Of a DNA stretch of 64,000 nucleotides, positions 16,429-25,657 are shown piece after piece. Under the pieces are notes generated by a model that did not search any database, had not been told where the DNA came from, and was given only the letters and a program-made list of their open reading frames with translations. The translations under genes and the position numbers were made by a program. Source of the DNA: Polyangiaceae bacterium (GTDB lineage: Bacteria > Myxococcota_A > Polyangia > Polyangiales > Polyangiaceae); contig JAJDAH010000161.1 in the NCBI GenBank assembly GCA_029261965.1, positions 1-64,000 of the forward strand. The letters are read 5' to 3'. Position 1 is the first letter of the stretch, and every line of letters begins with the position of its first letter.

Positions 16429-17859
16429 ATGCTCCCCGAGCGCAAGCAGATTCTCGTCGTTGATGACGAGCCGAACCTCAGACGGGTCCTGAGCGCTCAG
16501 CTCGAACGGGACGGGTGGGAGGTTCACACCGCCGAGGACGGCGCCATGGGGCTCGAAATGCTCCGCGACAACCACATCGACCTGGTCATCACCGATCTCC
16601 GCATGCCCAAAGTCGACGGGATGGAGCTGCTTCGTCAGGCTCGTGCACTCGACGCGGAGCTCCCGGTGGTGATGATCACCGCGCACGGTACGGTCGACAA
16701 CGCCGTCGAGGCGTTGAAGACAGGGGCGTTCGACTACATCACCAAACCGTTCGATCAGGGCGAAGTGCGAGCAATCGTTCGCAAGGCGCTCAAGACGCGC
16801 GACCTTTCCGCCACCGACGCCACGCCGCAAGACCACGCCAACCAGGAGGGGTTCAGATACGGGATCATCGGGCACAGTCCCGCGATCAAGGAACTCTACG
16901 CCATCTTGGATCGCGTGGCGGATACACCGACCACGGTTCTAATCACTGGAGCCAGCGGCACCGGCAAAGAGCTCGTTGCCCGTGCGCTGCACGAGAACTC
17001 GTCGCGTCGCGACATGCCCTTCATCAAGGTCAACTGCGCCGCGATCCCCAAGGATCTGATGGAGAGCGAGCTCTTCGGTTACGAGCGCGGGGCGTTCACC
17101 GGCGCGGTCACATCGAAGCCGGGTCGCTTCGAGCTCGCCAGCGGCGGTACGCTCTTTCTCGACGAGATCGGAAACATCCCCGTCGAAATGCAGGTGAAAC
17201 TACTCCGGGCCCTGCAAGAGAGCGAGTTCGAGCGGGTGGGCGGAATCAAGACCATCAAGGTCGACGTTCGCGTCGTCGCTGCCACGAACAGCGACCTCAA
17301 AAAGGAAATCGCCTCCGGCGGGTTCCGAGAAGACCTGTACTACCGACTGAACGTCGTCCCGCTCCGGCTTCCCCCGCTCTGCGAACGCGGGGCGGAGGAC
17401 ACGCTCTTGCTCGCCCAACATTTCATCCAGAAGTTCAACGCTCGCCTCAAAAAGAACATCGTCGACGCAGACGCCGAAGCGAAAAAACGGCTCACGGAAT
17501 ATCCGTGGCAAGGCAACATTCGTGAACTCGAGAACGTTGTCGAGCGAGCCGTGCTCTTCTGCGACACCACCCAATTGAGGGTTGGTGATCTACCGGCGGA
17601 AGTTCGCGAGGGGCGCGCAGCGCCAGATCCCACGGCCGCGACGGAAGCTGCGAGCTCTGATGGTCTCAAGGAGCAGGTCAAAGCCGCCATGAGCCGGCTG
17701 GAACGCGAGCTCATCGTCAAAGCGCTCGAGCAAACGAAGGGCAACGTGACCCACGCCGCACGATTGCTCAAGATCTCGCGCAAAGGCCTTCAGCTCAAAA
17801 TGAAGGAGCTCGGCTTGCGGGAGTCTGCCGAAACGAAGGAACCGAAAAAGCTGGCGTAG
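16429..17859 (+). CDS. NtrC-family sigma-54 activator with receiver domain
   Basis: A 476-residue response regulator. The receiver domain (1-125) has the acidic pocket Asp12/Asp13, phosphoacceptor Asp56 (VITDLRMPK) and Lys106. The AAA+ domain (145-390) has Walker A GASGTGKE (174-181), the sigma-54-contacting GAFTGA (221-226) intact, Walker [10 protein letters not shown] and the arginine-finger region [12 protein letters not shown] Fis-type helix-turn-helix ends the protein (about 440-462, [17 protein letters not shown]). It should activate sigma-54 promoters when phosphorylated. No histidine kinase is nearby, so it is an orphan regulator here. Confidence 0.95.
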   Translation: MLPERKQILVVDDEPNLRRVLSAQLERDGWEVHTAEDGAMGLEMLRDNHIDLVITDLRMPKVDGMELLRQARALDAELPVVMITAHGTVDNAVEALKTGAFDYITKPFDQGEVRAIVRKALKTRDLSATDATPQDHANQEGFRYGIIGHSPAIKELYAILDRVADTPTTVLITGASGTGKELVARALHENSSRRDMPFIKVNCAAIPKDLMESELFGYERGAFTGAVTSKPGRFELASGGTLFLDEIGNIPVEMQVKLLRALQESEFERVGGIKTIKVDVRVVAATNSDLKKEIASGGFREDLYYRLNVVPLRLPPLCERGAEDTLLLAQHFIQKFNARLKKNIVDADAEAKKRLTEYPWQGNIRELENVVERAVLFCDTTQLRVGDLPAEVREGRAAPDPTAATEAASSDGLKEQVKAAMSRLERELIVKALEQTKGNVTHAARLLKISRKGLQLKMKELGLRESAETKEPKKLA

Positions 17860-17877
17860 AAGTTTCGTCGGCGTCGC

Positions 17878-19134
17878 GTGATGGGATCCGGGTTGTTGGC
17901 GGTACGGTCCCAGCAGGGTCACACTCGGCTCGTGCTTCGCGTTTTGCGCTTCGGGACTGTCATGTTGCCGCTGACGCTCTCGACAGCTCTCGCTTGTCGC
18001 GACCGGGCACAGCCGGAAGTGACGAGCAGCCCGGCGCCGGGGTCCGTGCTCGTGCGGCCGGACGCCGGGATGCCACCGCCTCCTCCTCGCAAGGGCATGG
18101 TTTGGATCCACCCCGGCGCTCTGGTTGCGGGGACGGCGCCGGATCAGCTTCCCCGAATAGCGGACGAAGAAATGCCCGGCGAGCAAGTGATCATGACGGG
18201 TTTTTTCATCGACGTTTTTCCCTACCCCAACGAGGAGGGGGCGATCCCTCACACGAGCGTTTCGCGCGAGGGTGCCGCAGCCTTGTGCGCCGAAATCGGC
18301 AAACGTTTGTGCACCGAGCTCGAATGGGAGCGCGCGTGCAAGGGGCCGAAAAACACGACCTACGAATACGGCAACCGCTACCGGCCGGAGATCTGCGGAA
18401 CCGGAGCAAAACCCGCGCTACTCCCGAGCGGGCTCCGGTTCAGTTGTGCCAGCGAATTCGGCGTTCACGACATGCACGGGGGGGTCTGGGAATGGACGAG
18501 CAGCGATTGGGGTCGAGACTCGAAGCGAGAATTGGCCACCGCGCGCGGCGGCAACGCGCCGGCGGGTGAGCTCGCCGGACGATGCGCGAACGGCATGGGC
18601 AGATCCCCGGACGAGGTCTCGGGCATCGCGGGTTTTCGCTGCTGTGTCGGGCCAGTCAACGAGCAGGAAGTCAACTTGCACGTCAAGCGTGGCCGTCGAC
18701 TCGAAAGGAAGGAACCGATCGACCGCGACTTGGGAAGATCGCTCGAGTCCCTCCTGCCCGAACAAGCCAAACAAGAGCTGCCGAAAAGTCACGATTTCAA
18801 GATCGACCGGATGTGGTTCTGGCGCCCGATAGGCAACGAGGAGCTCGTCGTTGCGGGAGGCTGCGCGGGCGTGGGTAAACAACCCGCCTGCGGGATCCTG
18901 ATCGCCCGCGTGGTGCTTGACCGTCCCAAGATCTTGGCGTGGGTGTCGAGCGGCCATTGGGCAGCCACCATGCATACGGATCGCGACGCTCGGGACCTAT
19001 GGCTGTTCGCCGGCGACGACATGGGCTCGTTTCGCCGACTCGTGGGTTACGTCTGGGGCCGCGTCAGCGTCGGTCCGAAAGAGCGACGGTTCCTTCCGCC
19101 GAAGCGGACAACGAGAAAAAAGAACAAGCGCTGA
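17878..19134 (+). CDS. FGE-sulfatase-domain-like lipoprotein
   Basis: A 418-residue predicted lipoprotein (lipobox ALAC at about residue 39). Residues 75-270 resemble the formylglycine-generating-enzyme fold: KGMVWIHPGA, GFFIDVFPYPNEE, AAALCAEIGKRLCTELEWERACKGP, VHDMHGGVWEWTSSDWG and GIAGFRCC. The catalytic cysteine pair of true FGE is not apparent in the usual place, so this is more likely a ligand-binding or surface protein of the same fold. The last 150 residues look beta-rich with no recognised domain, followed by a basic tail. It starts 18 bases after the sigma-54 activator gene; co-expression is plausible. Confidence 0.65.
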   Translation: MMGSGLLAVRSQQGHTRLVLRVLRFGTVMLPLTLSTALACRDRAQPEVTSSPAPGSVLVRPDAGMPPPPPRKGMVWIHPGALVAGTAPDQLPRIADEEMPGEQVIMTGFFIDVFPYPNEEGAIPHTSVSREGAAALCAEIGKRLCTELEWERACKGPKNTTYEYGNRYRPEICGTGAKPALLPSGLRFSCASEFGVHDMHGGVWEWTSSDWGRDSKRELATARGGNAPAGELAGRCANGMGRSPDEVSGIAGFRCCVGPVNEQEVNLHVKRGRRLERKEPIDRDLGRSLESLLPEQAKQELPKSHDFKIDRMWFWRPIGNEELVVAGGCAGVGKQPACGILIARVVLDRPKILAWVSSGHWAATMHTDRDARDLWLFAGDDMGSFRRLVGYVWGRVSVGPKERRFLPPKRTTRKKNKR

Positions 19135-19137
19135 CGG

Positions 19138-19569
19138 TCAGCGTTTGCATACGCTGTTGAGCCGCGCCACTAGGAGTTTTTCCTGGCCGCGGATTCGGTC
19201 GATCTCACGCTTCTGGCTCGAGACCGCTCGCTTCCAGTGCCTTTTTCGCTTCTTCTGGTCGCGCAATGCCTTCGCGGTGCGCTCGGTGGCCACCGCCGTG
19301 CGCTCGGCGAGCGCGACGTATTCCTGCACGTGCTTCTTGATACGTGGGTGGCGGATTTCCAACGCCGTGATCCCGGCGGCCATCGCCTTGTAGCGCTTCG
19401 TCACGTCGTCGAAGGTTTCGGGCGTGCGCGCTCTCACGTCGGTCCCATATGTTTGCTCGATGCCCTCGAGGTCCGCGTTCACTGCCTGGACGAACCGTTC
19501 ACACTGGCGAGTCTTGCCACACCCGACGAGCCCGAGGGTGAGACCCACTACGACGATTCGATGCCACAC
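19138..19569 (-). CDS. small helical lipoprotein
   Basis: A 143-residue predicted lipoprotein. Starting from the GTG at 19569 gives a short signal peptide ending GLVGC. The mature region is charged and helical (residues 25-135), rich in lysine, arginine and alanine toward the end, and likely coiled-coil. The ORF is open further upstream but that part would overlap the divergent gene at 19655 and is very arginine-rich, as in a shadow frame. It converges with the FGE-like gene, three bases apart. No family is recognised. Confidence 0.55.
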   Translation of the reverse strand: MWHRIVVVGLTLGLVGCGKTRQCERFVQAVNADLEGIEQTYGTDVRARTPETFDDVTKRYKAMAAGITALEIRHPRIKKHVQEYVALAERTAVATERTAKALRDQKKRKRHWKRAVSSQKREIDRIRGQEKLLVARLNSVCKR

Positions 19570-19654
19570 GGCGCCGCAACGGTTAGCGCCGATTCGGCGC
19601 CGACGCCAGAGTTCGCGCGCCCGGGGGACATCGCGTCGTGCTAGACGGACCTCG

Positions 19655-20779
19655 ATGGGGCGCGCGCTCGTCCGTACGATGCTCTCTCTGAGTCTCGTCG
19701 TTGCTTGCGATGACCAGCCAGAGCCAGACTTCGCCGAGCCGGCTCCTCGCCCGCCCATGCCGGCGTTCGACGCCATGTTGCGAATTTCGGACGGCGGGTC
19801 CGCGAGAGCCGAGCGCAAGCCCATTGCTCGCGTGTCACTGCCGCCGCGGCCAGCTCCGGCGCAACGCGTAGCGTTTGCTCGGGGTCGTTTGGGCCGGCTC
19901 ACCGCAGACGAGCTGGTGGTCCACGACGTCCGAAGCTGGAAGCTGGTGACCCGGATCTCGCTGGCAAACCCTCGGCGTCTCGTTCGTACGGCTGATGGCG
20001 GGTTCGCGGTGGCTGATCTGACGAAGCTCGTCCGACTCGCGCCCCGTCGAACCGAGCCCGAGACATTTTCTCGCGTCGCCCTGTTTCCGCGGTCGCGTTT
20101 GTTCGGCGACGAGCGGTTTTTCGATCGTGTCTGGGTTCATCACGCTGGCGACTCGGCCCTGTACCGATACGACTACGCCGACGATGCGGGTCCTTTGCAG
20201 GGCGTAGGGAACTCGCTCGACTTTTCCGGCTTCGACGGACGAGCGCTCGGTGCTTTGCCCGATGGAGCGTTCGTGGCCACCGAACAAGGCAAGTTGCGAA
20301 GGTTCTTTCCTGATGGAAAGTCCGTCGGTCTCGCGCTGCCCGATCTCGAGACGGATGTCTGGAGATTGGTTCGCGCGCGGAGGATCGACCGCGTTTGGGT
20401 GGCGACGAAGTCTGGGAAGATGTCGCTCGTCGAGCTGGGCCAGACCGCTCGGCGAGTTCGAAAAATCGATCTCGGCATGGTCCCGTTCGAGCTGGCCTCG
20501 AGTGTTCGGTACGTCGCCGCTCTGGGAGTCGAGCCAGGTGAAAAACACCCGACGAAGTGGCGGCTCGTGGTTCACGGTCACGACGGCCAGCTCGTGTTCC
20601 GCCAAGAGCTTTCCGCAGAGCCGGGCACTCCCCCGCCGGGCACGTCATGGCTCGCCCATTGGGTTGGTAATCGAGACCTGGCCATCGCCAGGGACAAGCC
20701 CCTCGTGGCCGTCGGCGGAGCGACCTCCGTCGAGGTGTGGGACGTCAAAAAGCGAAGCCGGGTCTTTTTGCAGCCTTGA
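19655..20779 (+). CDS. beta-propeller-like lipoprotein
   Basis: A 374-residue predicted lipoprotein with signal peptide and lipobox VVAC (Cys18), then a proline-rich spacer. From about residue 75 the protein has repeated short strand-turn-strand units (GRLGRLTADELVVHDVRSWKLV, LGALPDGAFVATEQGKLRRFF, RIDRVWVATKSGKMSLVEL), which look like WD-type blades of a propeller. Function unknown. It lies directly upstream of the Clp ATPase gene with 172 bases between them, and is divergent from the small lipoprotein gene. Confidence 0.6.
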   Translation: MGRALVRTMLSLSLVVACDDQPEPDFAEPAPRPPMPAFDAMLRISDGGSARAERKPIARVSLPPRPAPAQRVAFARGRLGRLTADELVVHDVRSWKLVTRISLANPRRLVRTADGGFAVADLTKLVRLAPRRTEPETFSRVALFPRSRLFGDERFFDRVWVHHAGDSALYRYDYADDAGPLQGVGNSLDFSGFDGRALGALPDGAFVATEQGKLRRFFPDGKSVGLALPDLETDVWRLVRARRIDRVWVATKSGKMSLVELGQTARRVRKIDLGMVPFELASSVRYVAALGVEPGEKHPTKWRLVVHGHDGQLVFRQELSAEPGTPPPGTSWLAHWVGNRDLAIARDKPLVAVGGATSVEVWDVKKRSRVFLQP

Positions 20780-20880
20780 GGTTCGCGGCCGCCGTCCGAA
20801 GGCGCGAAAACTTGGCCGATATCGCGCCATTCGAGCATTCCTCGGGTGCGCCAATCTCCCCCGGTGCCGTACCCATTCTC

Positions 20881-20950
20881 CCCGGAACCGCGCCGACCTC
20901 CCAGAACCGCACCGACCCCCGGAACCGCACCGACCCGCCCCGCAACCGCC
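20881..20950 (+). repeat. imperfect GC-rich tandem repeat upstream of the Clp gene
   Basis: Three and a half imperfect copies of a unit of 18-21 bases built on AACCGCRCCGACC sit immediately before the ATG at 20952. The repeat is in frame with the Clp gene and has no stop, so it could instead encode a PEPHRP-type N-terminal extension. No ribosome site is visible before ATG 20952. Confidence 0.5.
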
Positions 20951-20951
20951 C

Positions 20952-23456
20952 ATGCGCCCGCGTACCGAGTCTGAGCTGATTTCTCTCAAGAAGGTGTGCG
21001 AGGCGCTCGCCGCCTCACGCAAAGAGAGGGTGACCAGCGCGCACCTACTCGCGGCGATGGCGGGGCGGCCAGGGCCCGCCGCGGACTTGCTTGGTGACTT
21101 CGGATTGAGCGAGGCACGGCTGCTCACCGCAGCGCGCGCGTCCACTGACGATGTCGAGGATCCGCTCCGCAAGTCCTTCCAGAGGGCGCGGGATGTAGCG
21201 GCACGCACCCGGGCGCCCGAGCCGGCAGCGATTCACCTGCTCGTCGCCCTGCTCAACGACGCCGGTTTCGCCGCTCGCAAAGCCCTCGAGCAGTGTGGTG
21301 TCGACGTGAGCAAGCTGCGGGTTCGAGCACTCAATCTCGGCCTGGGTCTGGTGGGACGCCGGCGAATCGTCACGAGGCGAGATCCCGATCCGGGACGTCA
21401 GGCGACCGCGGCGACCTCGAGCGCCTCTCGTCGGGCAACGGCGATCCCCGTTTTTCCGCCATCGCCGGTCCCGCCGTCGGAGTCCCGTGACGAACCGAGC
21501 GAGCGTCCGTCGCAGGTGATGCGCGCTCTGCCCGCCGTCGCGCCGTCGCCAGTGGAGCCGCCCGCCAAGCCGAGCGCGGCCCAGAAACCCCCAAAGTCGT
21601 CGCCCGCCGCGAAACCGCTGGTCCGCGCCAAGGCGCGCGGATCGAGGTTCGACCTCGATCCCGCGAAGTTTCCGACTCTCCGCGAGCTCGGCCACAATCT
21701 CACCCTCGCGGAGTCGCTTTCTGCGCCGGATCGCGTCGTCGGGCGCGAGACCGAAATCGAACAAACCCTCGACGTGCTCGCGAAGCGCCAGGGGAACAAC
21801 CCGATGCTGGTTGGCGCGCCCGGGGTGGGCAAGACGAGCATCGTCCGCGGGCTGGCGCAGCGGATTGCGACCGGTGATGGCGTGGCGTCGTTGGACGACC
21901 GCGTCATCATCGAGATCCCGGTCACCGATCTCATCGCTGGGACCGGAGTGCGAGGGGCGCTGGCTCAGCGAATGAGCCAAATCCGCAAGGAGACGCTCGC
22001 TGCAGAGGGCAGGGTGGTGGTCTTTTTCGACGAGATTCACCAACTGTTCCTCGGAGACGCCGCCGAAGAGCTGTCGGGGGAGCTCAAAGTCGCGCTCGCG
22101 CGAGGCGAGCTCCCGTGCATCGGCGCCACGACGCCGGAAGACTACAAGAAGCTGATCGATGCCGATGGCGCCCTCGTTCGTCGTTTCTCCGTCGTGGAGG
22201 TCGACGAGCTGTCGAGAGAGGACGCGTTCCTCGTACTCGAGGCACTCGCGCCGACCTTTCAAAAGCACCATCAGGTCGAGTTCGACATGGACGCCCTCGC
22301 CCTCGCCGTGGGGTGGACGGTACGCTACCTGCCTGGTCGAGCGCTGCCGGACAAGGCCGTGTCGGTCATCGATCTCGCCGGAGCGCGGGTGCGGCGTCGC
22401 GGTGGCTCGAGCGTCGCCGCTGAGCACGTCGCCGAGGTGGTGTCGGAAATGGCGGACATCCCCATCGACCGGTTACTCGAAACCGACCGCGAGCGGATGC
22501 TCAAGCTCGAGGAGCTGTTGGCCGGTCGGGTCGTGGGACACGAATCGCAACTTCGCCGTATCGCGAGCATTCTCCGTCGCAACGCCGCGGGTCTCGGCTC
22601 GCGACGACCCATCGGCACGTTTCTGCTGCTCGGCCCCACCGGGGTCGGAAAAACGGAAACGGCAAAAGCCGTCGCAGAGGTGCTTTTTTTCTGCGAAAGC
22701 GCCATGACGCGCATCGACCTCTCCGAGTTCGGCGAAGCGCACTCGGTGGCGCGACTGATAGGGGCCCCGCCCGGCTACGTCGGACACGAGGCCGGTGGGC
22801 AGCTCACCGAAGCCGTTCGCAAGCGGCCGTACCAAGTGATTCTCCTCGACGAAGTCGAGAAAGCGCATCCCGAGGTGCTCGAGACGTTTCTTGGAGTGTT
22901 CGACGAAGGCCGGCTCACCGATGGACGTGGGCGAACGGTCGACTTCACCAATACGGTGATCATGATAACGTCGAATATCGGCGCGGACGAGTCTGGCGCC
23001 TCGACGAAGCGCCGGGTCGGCTTCGGAAATGAGTCGAAGAGCAACGACTCCATCGAACGCGGTGTCACCGCCGCAGCCCGCGGCTCGTTGGCTCCGGAGA
23101 TGTACAACCGCATCGACGAAGTGCTCGTGTTCTCGCCGCTCACGAAGGACGACGTTCGCGAAATTGCCCGTCGGCTGCTGAGCGAGCTCGGCGTTAGACT
23201 GCGCGCGAGCCGTCGGGTGCACGTCGAGTTCGACGGTGCCGCGATCGAGGCGTTGCTCGAAGCAGGCGGATACGACCTTTCCCTCGGCGCTCGCCCCATG
23301 AAACGAACGATCGCGCGCCTGATCGAAGCTCCACTGGCCGAACGAATTCTGACGGGCGATTTGGCGGAAGGGGACACGGCGTTGCTCAGCGCGACGGGCG
23401 GAGAGCTCGACATCGACGTTTTGAGCTCGACCCGAGCCGGAGACGCTGCCGAATAA
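20952..23456 (+). CDS. Clp/Hsp100 AAA+ unfoldase, ClpA/ClpC-like
   Basis: An 834-residue two-ring ATPase. A weak Clp N-domain (1-130) is followed by a proline/alanine linker (150-230). D1 has Walker A GAPGVGKT (288-295) and Walker B VVVFFDE; D2 has Walker A GPTGVGKT (561-568), Walker B ILLDEVEKAH and the pore motif GYVGHE (608-613). The ClpB middle domain is missing, as in ClpA. A VGF tripeptide at 689-691, in the loop where ClpC has VGF, suggests docking to ClpP. The D1 pore loop reads GTGVRG instead of the usual GTKYRG/GAKYRG, so the aromatic is lost. It should unfold proteins for degradation; substrates are unknown. The start could be further upstream in the repeat. Confidence 0.85.
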   Translation: MRPRTESELISLKKVCEALAASRKERVTSAHLLAAMAGRPGPAADLLGDFGLSEARLLTAARASTDDVEDPLRKSFQRARDVAARTRAPEPAAIHLLVALLNDAGFAARKALEQCGVDVSKLRVRALNLGLGLVGRRRIVTRRDPDPGRQATAATSSASRRATAIPVFPPSPVPPSESRDEPSERPSQVMRALPAVAPSPVEPPAKPSAAQKPPKSSPAAKPLVRAKARGSRFDLDPAKFPTLRELGHNLTLAESLSAPDRVVGRETEIEQTLDVLAKRQGNNPMLVGAPGVGKTSIVRGLAQRIATGDGVASLDDRVIIEIPVTDLIAGTGVRGALAQRMSQIRKETLAAEGRVVVFFDEIHQLFLGDAAEELSGELKVALARGELPCIGATTPEDYKKLIDADGALVRRFSVVEVDELSREDAFLVLEALAPTFQKHHQVEFDMDALALAVGWTVRYLPGRALPDKAVSVIDLAGARVRRRGGSSVAAEHVAEVVSEMADIPIDRLLETDRERMLKLEELLAGRVVGHESQLRRIASILRRNAAGLGSRRPIGTFLLLGPTGVGKTETAKAVAEVLFFCESAMTRIDLSEFGEAHSVARLIGAPPGYVGHEAGGQLTEAVRKRPYQVILLDEVEKAHPEVLETFLGVFDEGRLTDGRGRTVDFTNTVIMITSNIGADESGASTKRRVGFGNESKSNDSIERGVTAAARGSLAPEMYNRIDEVLVFSPLTKDDVREIARRLLSELGVRLRASRRVHVEFDGAAIEALLEAGGYDLSLGARPMKRTIARLIEAPLAERILTGDLAEGDTALLSATGGELDIDVLSSTRAGDAAE

Positions 23457-23489
23457 GCCTCGACCGCGCGGCGTCCGGACCTCCGAGTT

Positions 23490-24227
23490 GTGGCAGTCTG
23501 TCGCCGTCCGTTGGAACTCTCCGTGCTTCTCCTCGCGTGCGGCATCGTGGCCGTCGGTGCCTTGTTGCAGGGTTCCGTCGGGTTCGGCATGGCGCTCGTC
23601 TCGGCGCCGTTCTTGTTGCTGCTCGAGCCCAAACTCGTGCCGGGGCCCCTTCTCTGCGCGGCGTTGTTGCTGACCTCGTTGGTTGCGGCACGCGAGCATC
23701 GACACATGGACAAGTTCAAGGTCCTCTGGGCGCTGGGCGGTCGCCTCCCAGGCACCGTGCTAGGCGCCGTCGCGTTGGCGATGATTGAGCCTCGCGCCAT
23801 GAGCATTTTTCTCGCGGCGGTGATTCTCATCGCCGTGGCGATGAGCGGATCGGGACTTAGAATCGAGCCTCGTCGGCTCACGCTGGTCCTGGTCGGGATC
23901 GTTTCGGGGATCATGGGCACGACCTCGTCGATCGGCGGGCCGCCCGTGGCGATGGTGTTCCAGCACTCCGGGGGTCCGACTCTGAGAGGGACGCTGGCTG
24001 GCTACTTCGTCTGTTCTGCGACGATGTCGCTCATTGCCGTCGTTGCGGTCGGTCATTTCGACCGGCAGCAGCTGACTTGGGCCGCGGCGTTGCTCCCCGG
24101 GGTCGTCGTGGGTTTCTCGTTGTCGGCGCGGACGGCGAAGGTGCTAGACAAGGGTTACACGCGCCCGGCGGTGTTGGCGACCTCCGCAGTTGGTGCGGTT
24201 GCCGTCATCTTGCGGCAAGTGCTGTGA
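23490..24227 (+). CDS. TSUP (TauE/SafE) family membrane permease
   Basis: A 245-residue membrane protein with about seven to eight hydrophobic helices and the two related halves typical of TSUP transporters: GALLQGSVGFGMALVSAPFLLL in the first half and GIVSGIMGTTSSIGGPPVAMVF in the second. The family exports sulfite, sulfoacetate or related organosulfur anions; the substrate is not predictable here. GTG 23490 is the only start that keeps the first helix. The next gene overlaps its stop (GTGA). Confidence 0.85.
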   Translation: MAVCRRPLELSVLLLACGIVAVGALLQGSVGFGMALVSAPFLLLLEPKLVPGPLLCAALLLTSLVAAREHRHMDKFKVLWALGGRLPGTVLGAVALAMIEPRAMSIFLAAVILIAVAMSGSGLRIEPRRLTLVLVGIVSGIMGTTSSIGGPPVAMVFQHSGGPTLRGTLAGYFVCSATMSLIAVVAVGHFDRQQLTWAAALLPGVVVGFSLSARTAKVLDKGYTRPAVLATSAVGAVAVILRQVL

Positions 24228-25642
24228 CGGATACGGACGCCGACGAGGACTTTTCTCGGAACCCACCGAGCTTCCTCGCGCGGCCGACGAGCTCCACGCG
24301 CTATCTCCTGTACGCACGGGCCTTCGCTTTCGCTTCGGCGGTGCGGTTGACGCTACCGGACGCGCTTCGGGACGACTGGCTCGCCCCGACTCTGTTGCAC
24401 TGGGTTGGCGCTTTCATACTGGCGCTAAACGGGGCGCTCTTGGGGTGGCTCCTGTGCGCGCTAGGCATCAGCATTCCGCTGTTCTTTCTGGCGGACCAAT
24501 TGACCCAACCCGTCTTCCTCCTCGGGTGTGCCCTGGGCGCCATTGGCTGCTGGGTCGGGCCAGCTTCCGGTCGCAATCGTCGGATGGCGCTGGGTCTGCC
24601 GTTCGTCGTCCGGCCGTTGACGGTCGGCACGTACTTCGTCGCGGCCATTCACAAGCTCAACCGCGACTTTTTCAACCCTGAGGTGAGCTGCGCCAGCGGC
24701 GGCGTGCGCCTCCTCGGAGAAGATTGGGGGGTCGCGTCGTTGACGTCGCTCTCGTCTTGGCCGGGTTGGCCGTGGCTGTTCGTTTTCGCAGAGCTGTCGC
24801 TCGTCGTCATGTTGATTCTCCGCCCGGCGGCGGGTTTTCTACTCGGCCTGTTCGTGCACTTGCCTTTGACGATCGTGTTCGCGCCTGCGTTCGCGTTCAC
24901 CATGATGTCGGGGTGGGTGATGCTACTCCGCGAGGAGGACATTCATCACCTCGGCCGCACGTTCGTTCGCCGCTACAGGTGGGTCGTGCCCTTGGGTTCG
25001 ATTGCCGCAGTCACGAGCGTCTCGCGCTACCCGGCGGAGCGGTGGCGCACCGACCCCGACTGGTGCCTCAAGGAAGCGCTGCTCTGGATCGCACTCGCCT
25101 GGGTGTTCGCGGCTTGGATCGAGCGTCGGCCAAGAGGGGTTTTCGATTGGTTCGCCGCGTGGTCCGAGCGACCGCCCAAGGCGCCCCGGTGGATCGGCGT
25201 GGGGCTCGGGACGGCGTGGATGGTCAACGGGTTCATGCCGTACACGGGTTTGCAATTCCAACATTCGGCCGCGATGCTCAGCAATCTGCGCATCGACTCC
25301 GGTTGTTGGAACAGTCTGGTGTTCCCGGAGGCGCTCCGGCTGCGTGATGCCTACGTACGAATCGACCGGGCGAGCATCGGTCCGGCCCCCGGTCGACCCG
25401 AGCTCGAGGGCCAGGTGACCGGGATCTTGTGGAACACCGAGTCGCTCCGATCGGCGCGGGAGCGCTGGTGCCGCAGCCTGCCGCAGCCGATCGCCATAGC
25501 GGGATCGTTCGAGGGGGGTAGCTTCGTCGTCGCCGACTTTTGCGAGCCGGAGGGATGGCGCTTTGGCCAATCAGCGCTGCCGCGCTACCGCGCGTTTCAG
25601 GTCAACCTCTCGCGTGAGTGTCCCCAGGCCTGCGTGCATTGA
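24224..25642 (+). CDS. multi-pass membrane protein, possibly HTTM/VKGC-like
   Basis: A 472-residue protein with at least eight hydrophobic helices between residues 25 and 360 and a soluble C-terminal portion of about 100 residues. The segment TYFVAAIHKLNRDFFNPEVSC resembles the membrane core of HTTM (vitamin K-dependent carboxylase-related) proteins, but no catalytic residues can be assigned, so this is a weak link. Cysteines at the very end (CPQACVH) are unusual. The GTG start overlaps the TSUP stop (GTGA), suggesting coupled translation and possibly joint function. Confidence 0.55.
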   Translation: MTDTDADEDFSRNPPSFLARPTSSTRYLLYARAFAFASAVRLTLPDALRDDWLAPTLLHWVGAFILALNGALLGWLLCALGISIPLFFLADQLTQPVFLLGCALGAIGCWVGPASGRNRRMALGLPFVVRPLTVGTYFVAAIHKLNRDFFNPEVSCASGGVRLLGEDWGVASLTSLSSWPGWPWLFVFAELSLVVMLILRPAAGFLLGLFVHLPLTIVFAPAFAFTMMSGWVMLLREEDIHHLGRTFVRRYRWVVPLGSIAAVTSVSRYPAERWRTDPDWCLKEALLWIALAWVFAAWIERRPRGVFDWFAAWSERPPKAPRWIGVGLGTAWMVNGFMPYTGLQFQHSAAMLSNLRIDSGCWNSLVFPEALRLRDAYVRIDRASIGPAPGRPELEGQVTGILWNTESLRSARERWCRSLPQPIAIAGSFEGGSFVVADFCEPEGWRFGQSALPRYRAFQVNLSRECPQACVH

Positions 25643-25657
25643 GTCGAGAAAGACGGT

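Noticed and set aside
14791-16875. A 694-codon open frame on the minus strand
   Set aside because: It lies opposite the PEGA, FG-GAP and NtrC genes, which have clear protein families. Its length follows from the strong GC bias of those genes, and its arginine/valine/aspartate-rich product has no domain character.
21045-22427. A 460-codon minus-strand frame opposite the Clp gene
   Set aside because: The plus strand encodes an unmistakable AAA+ protein; the minus-strand product is arginine-rich and matches nothing.
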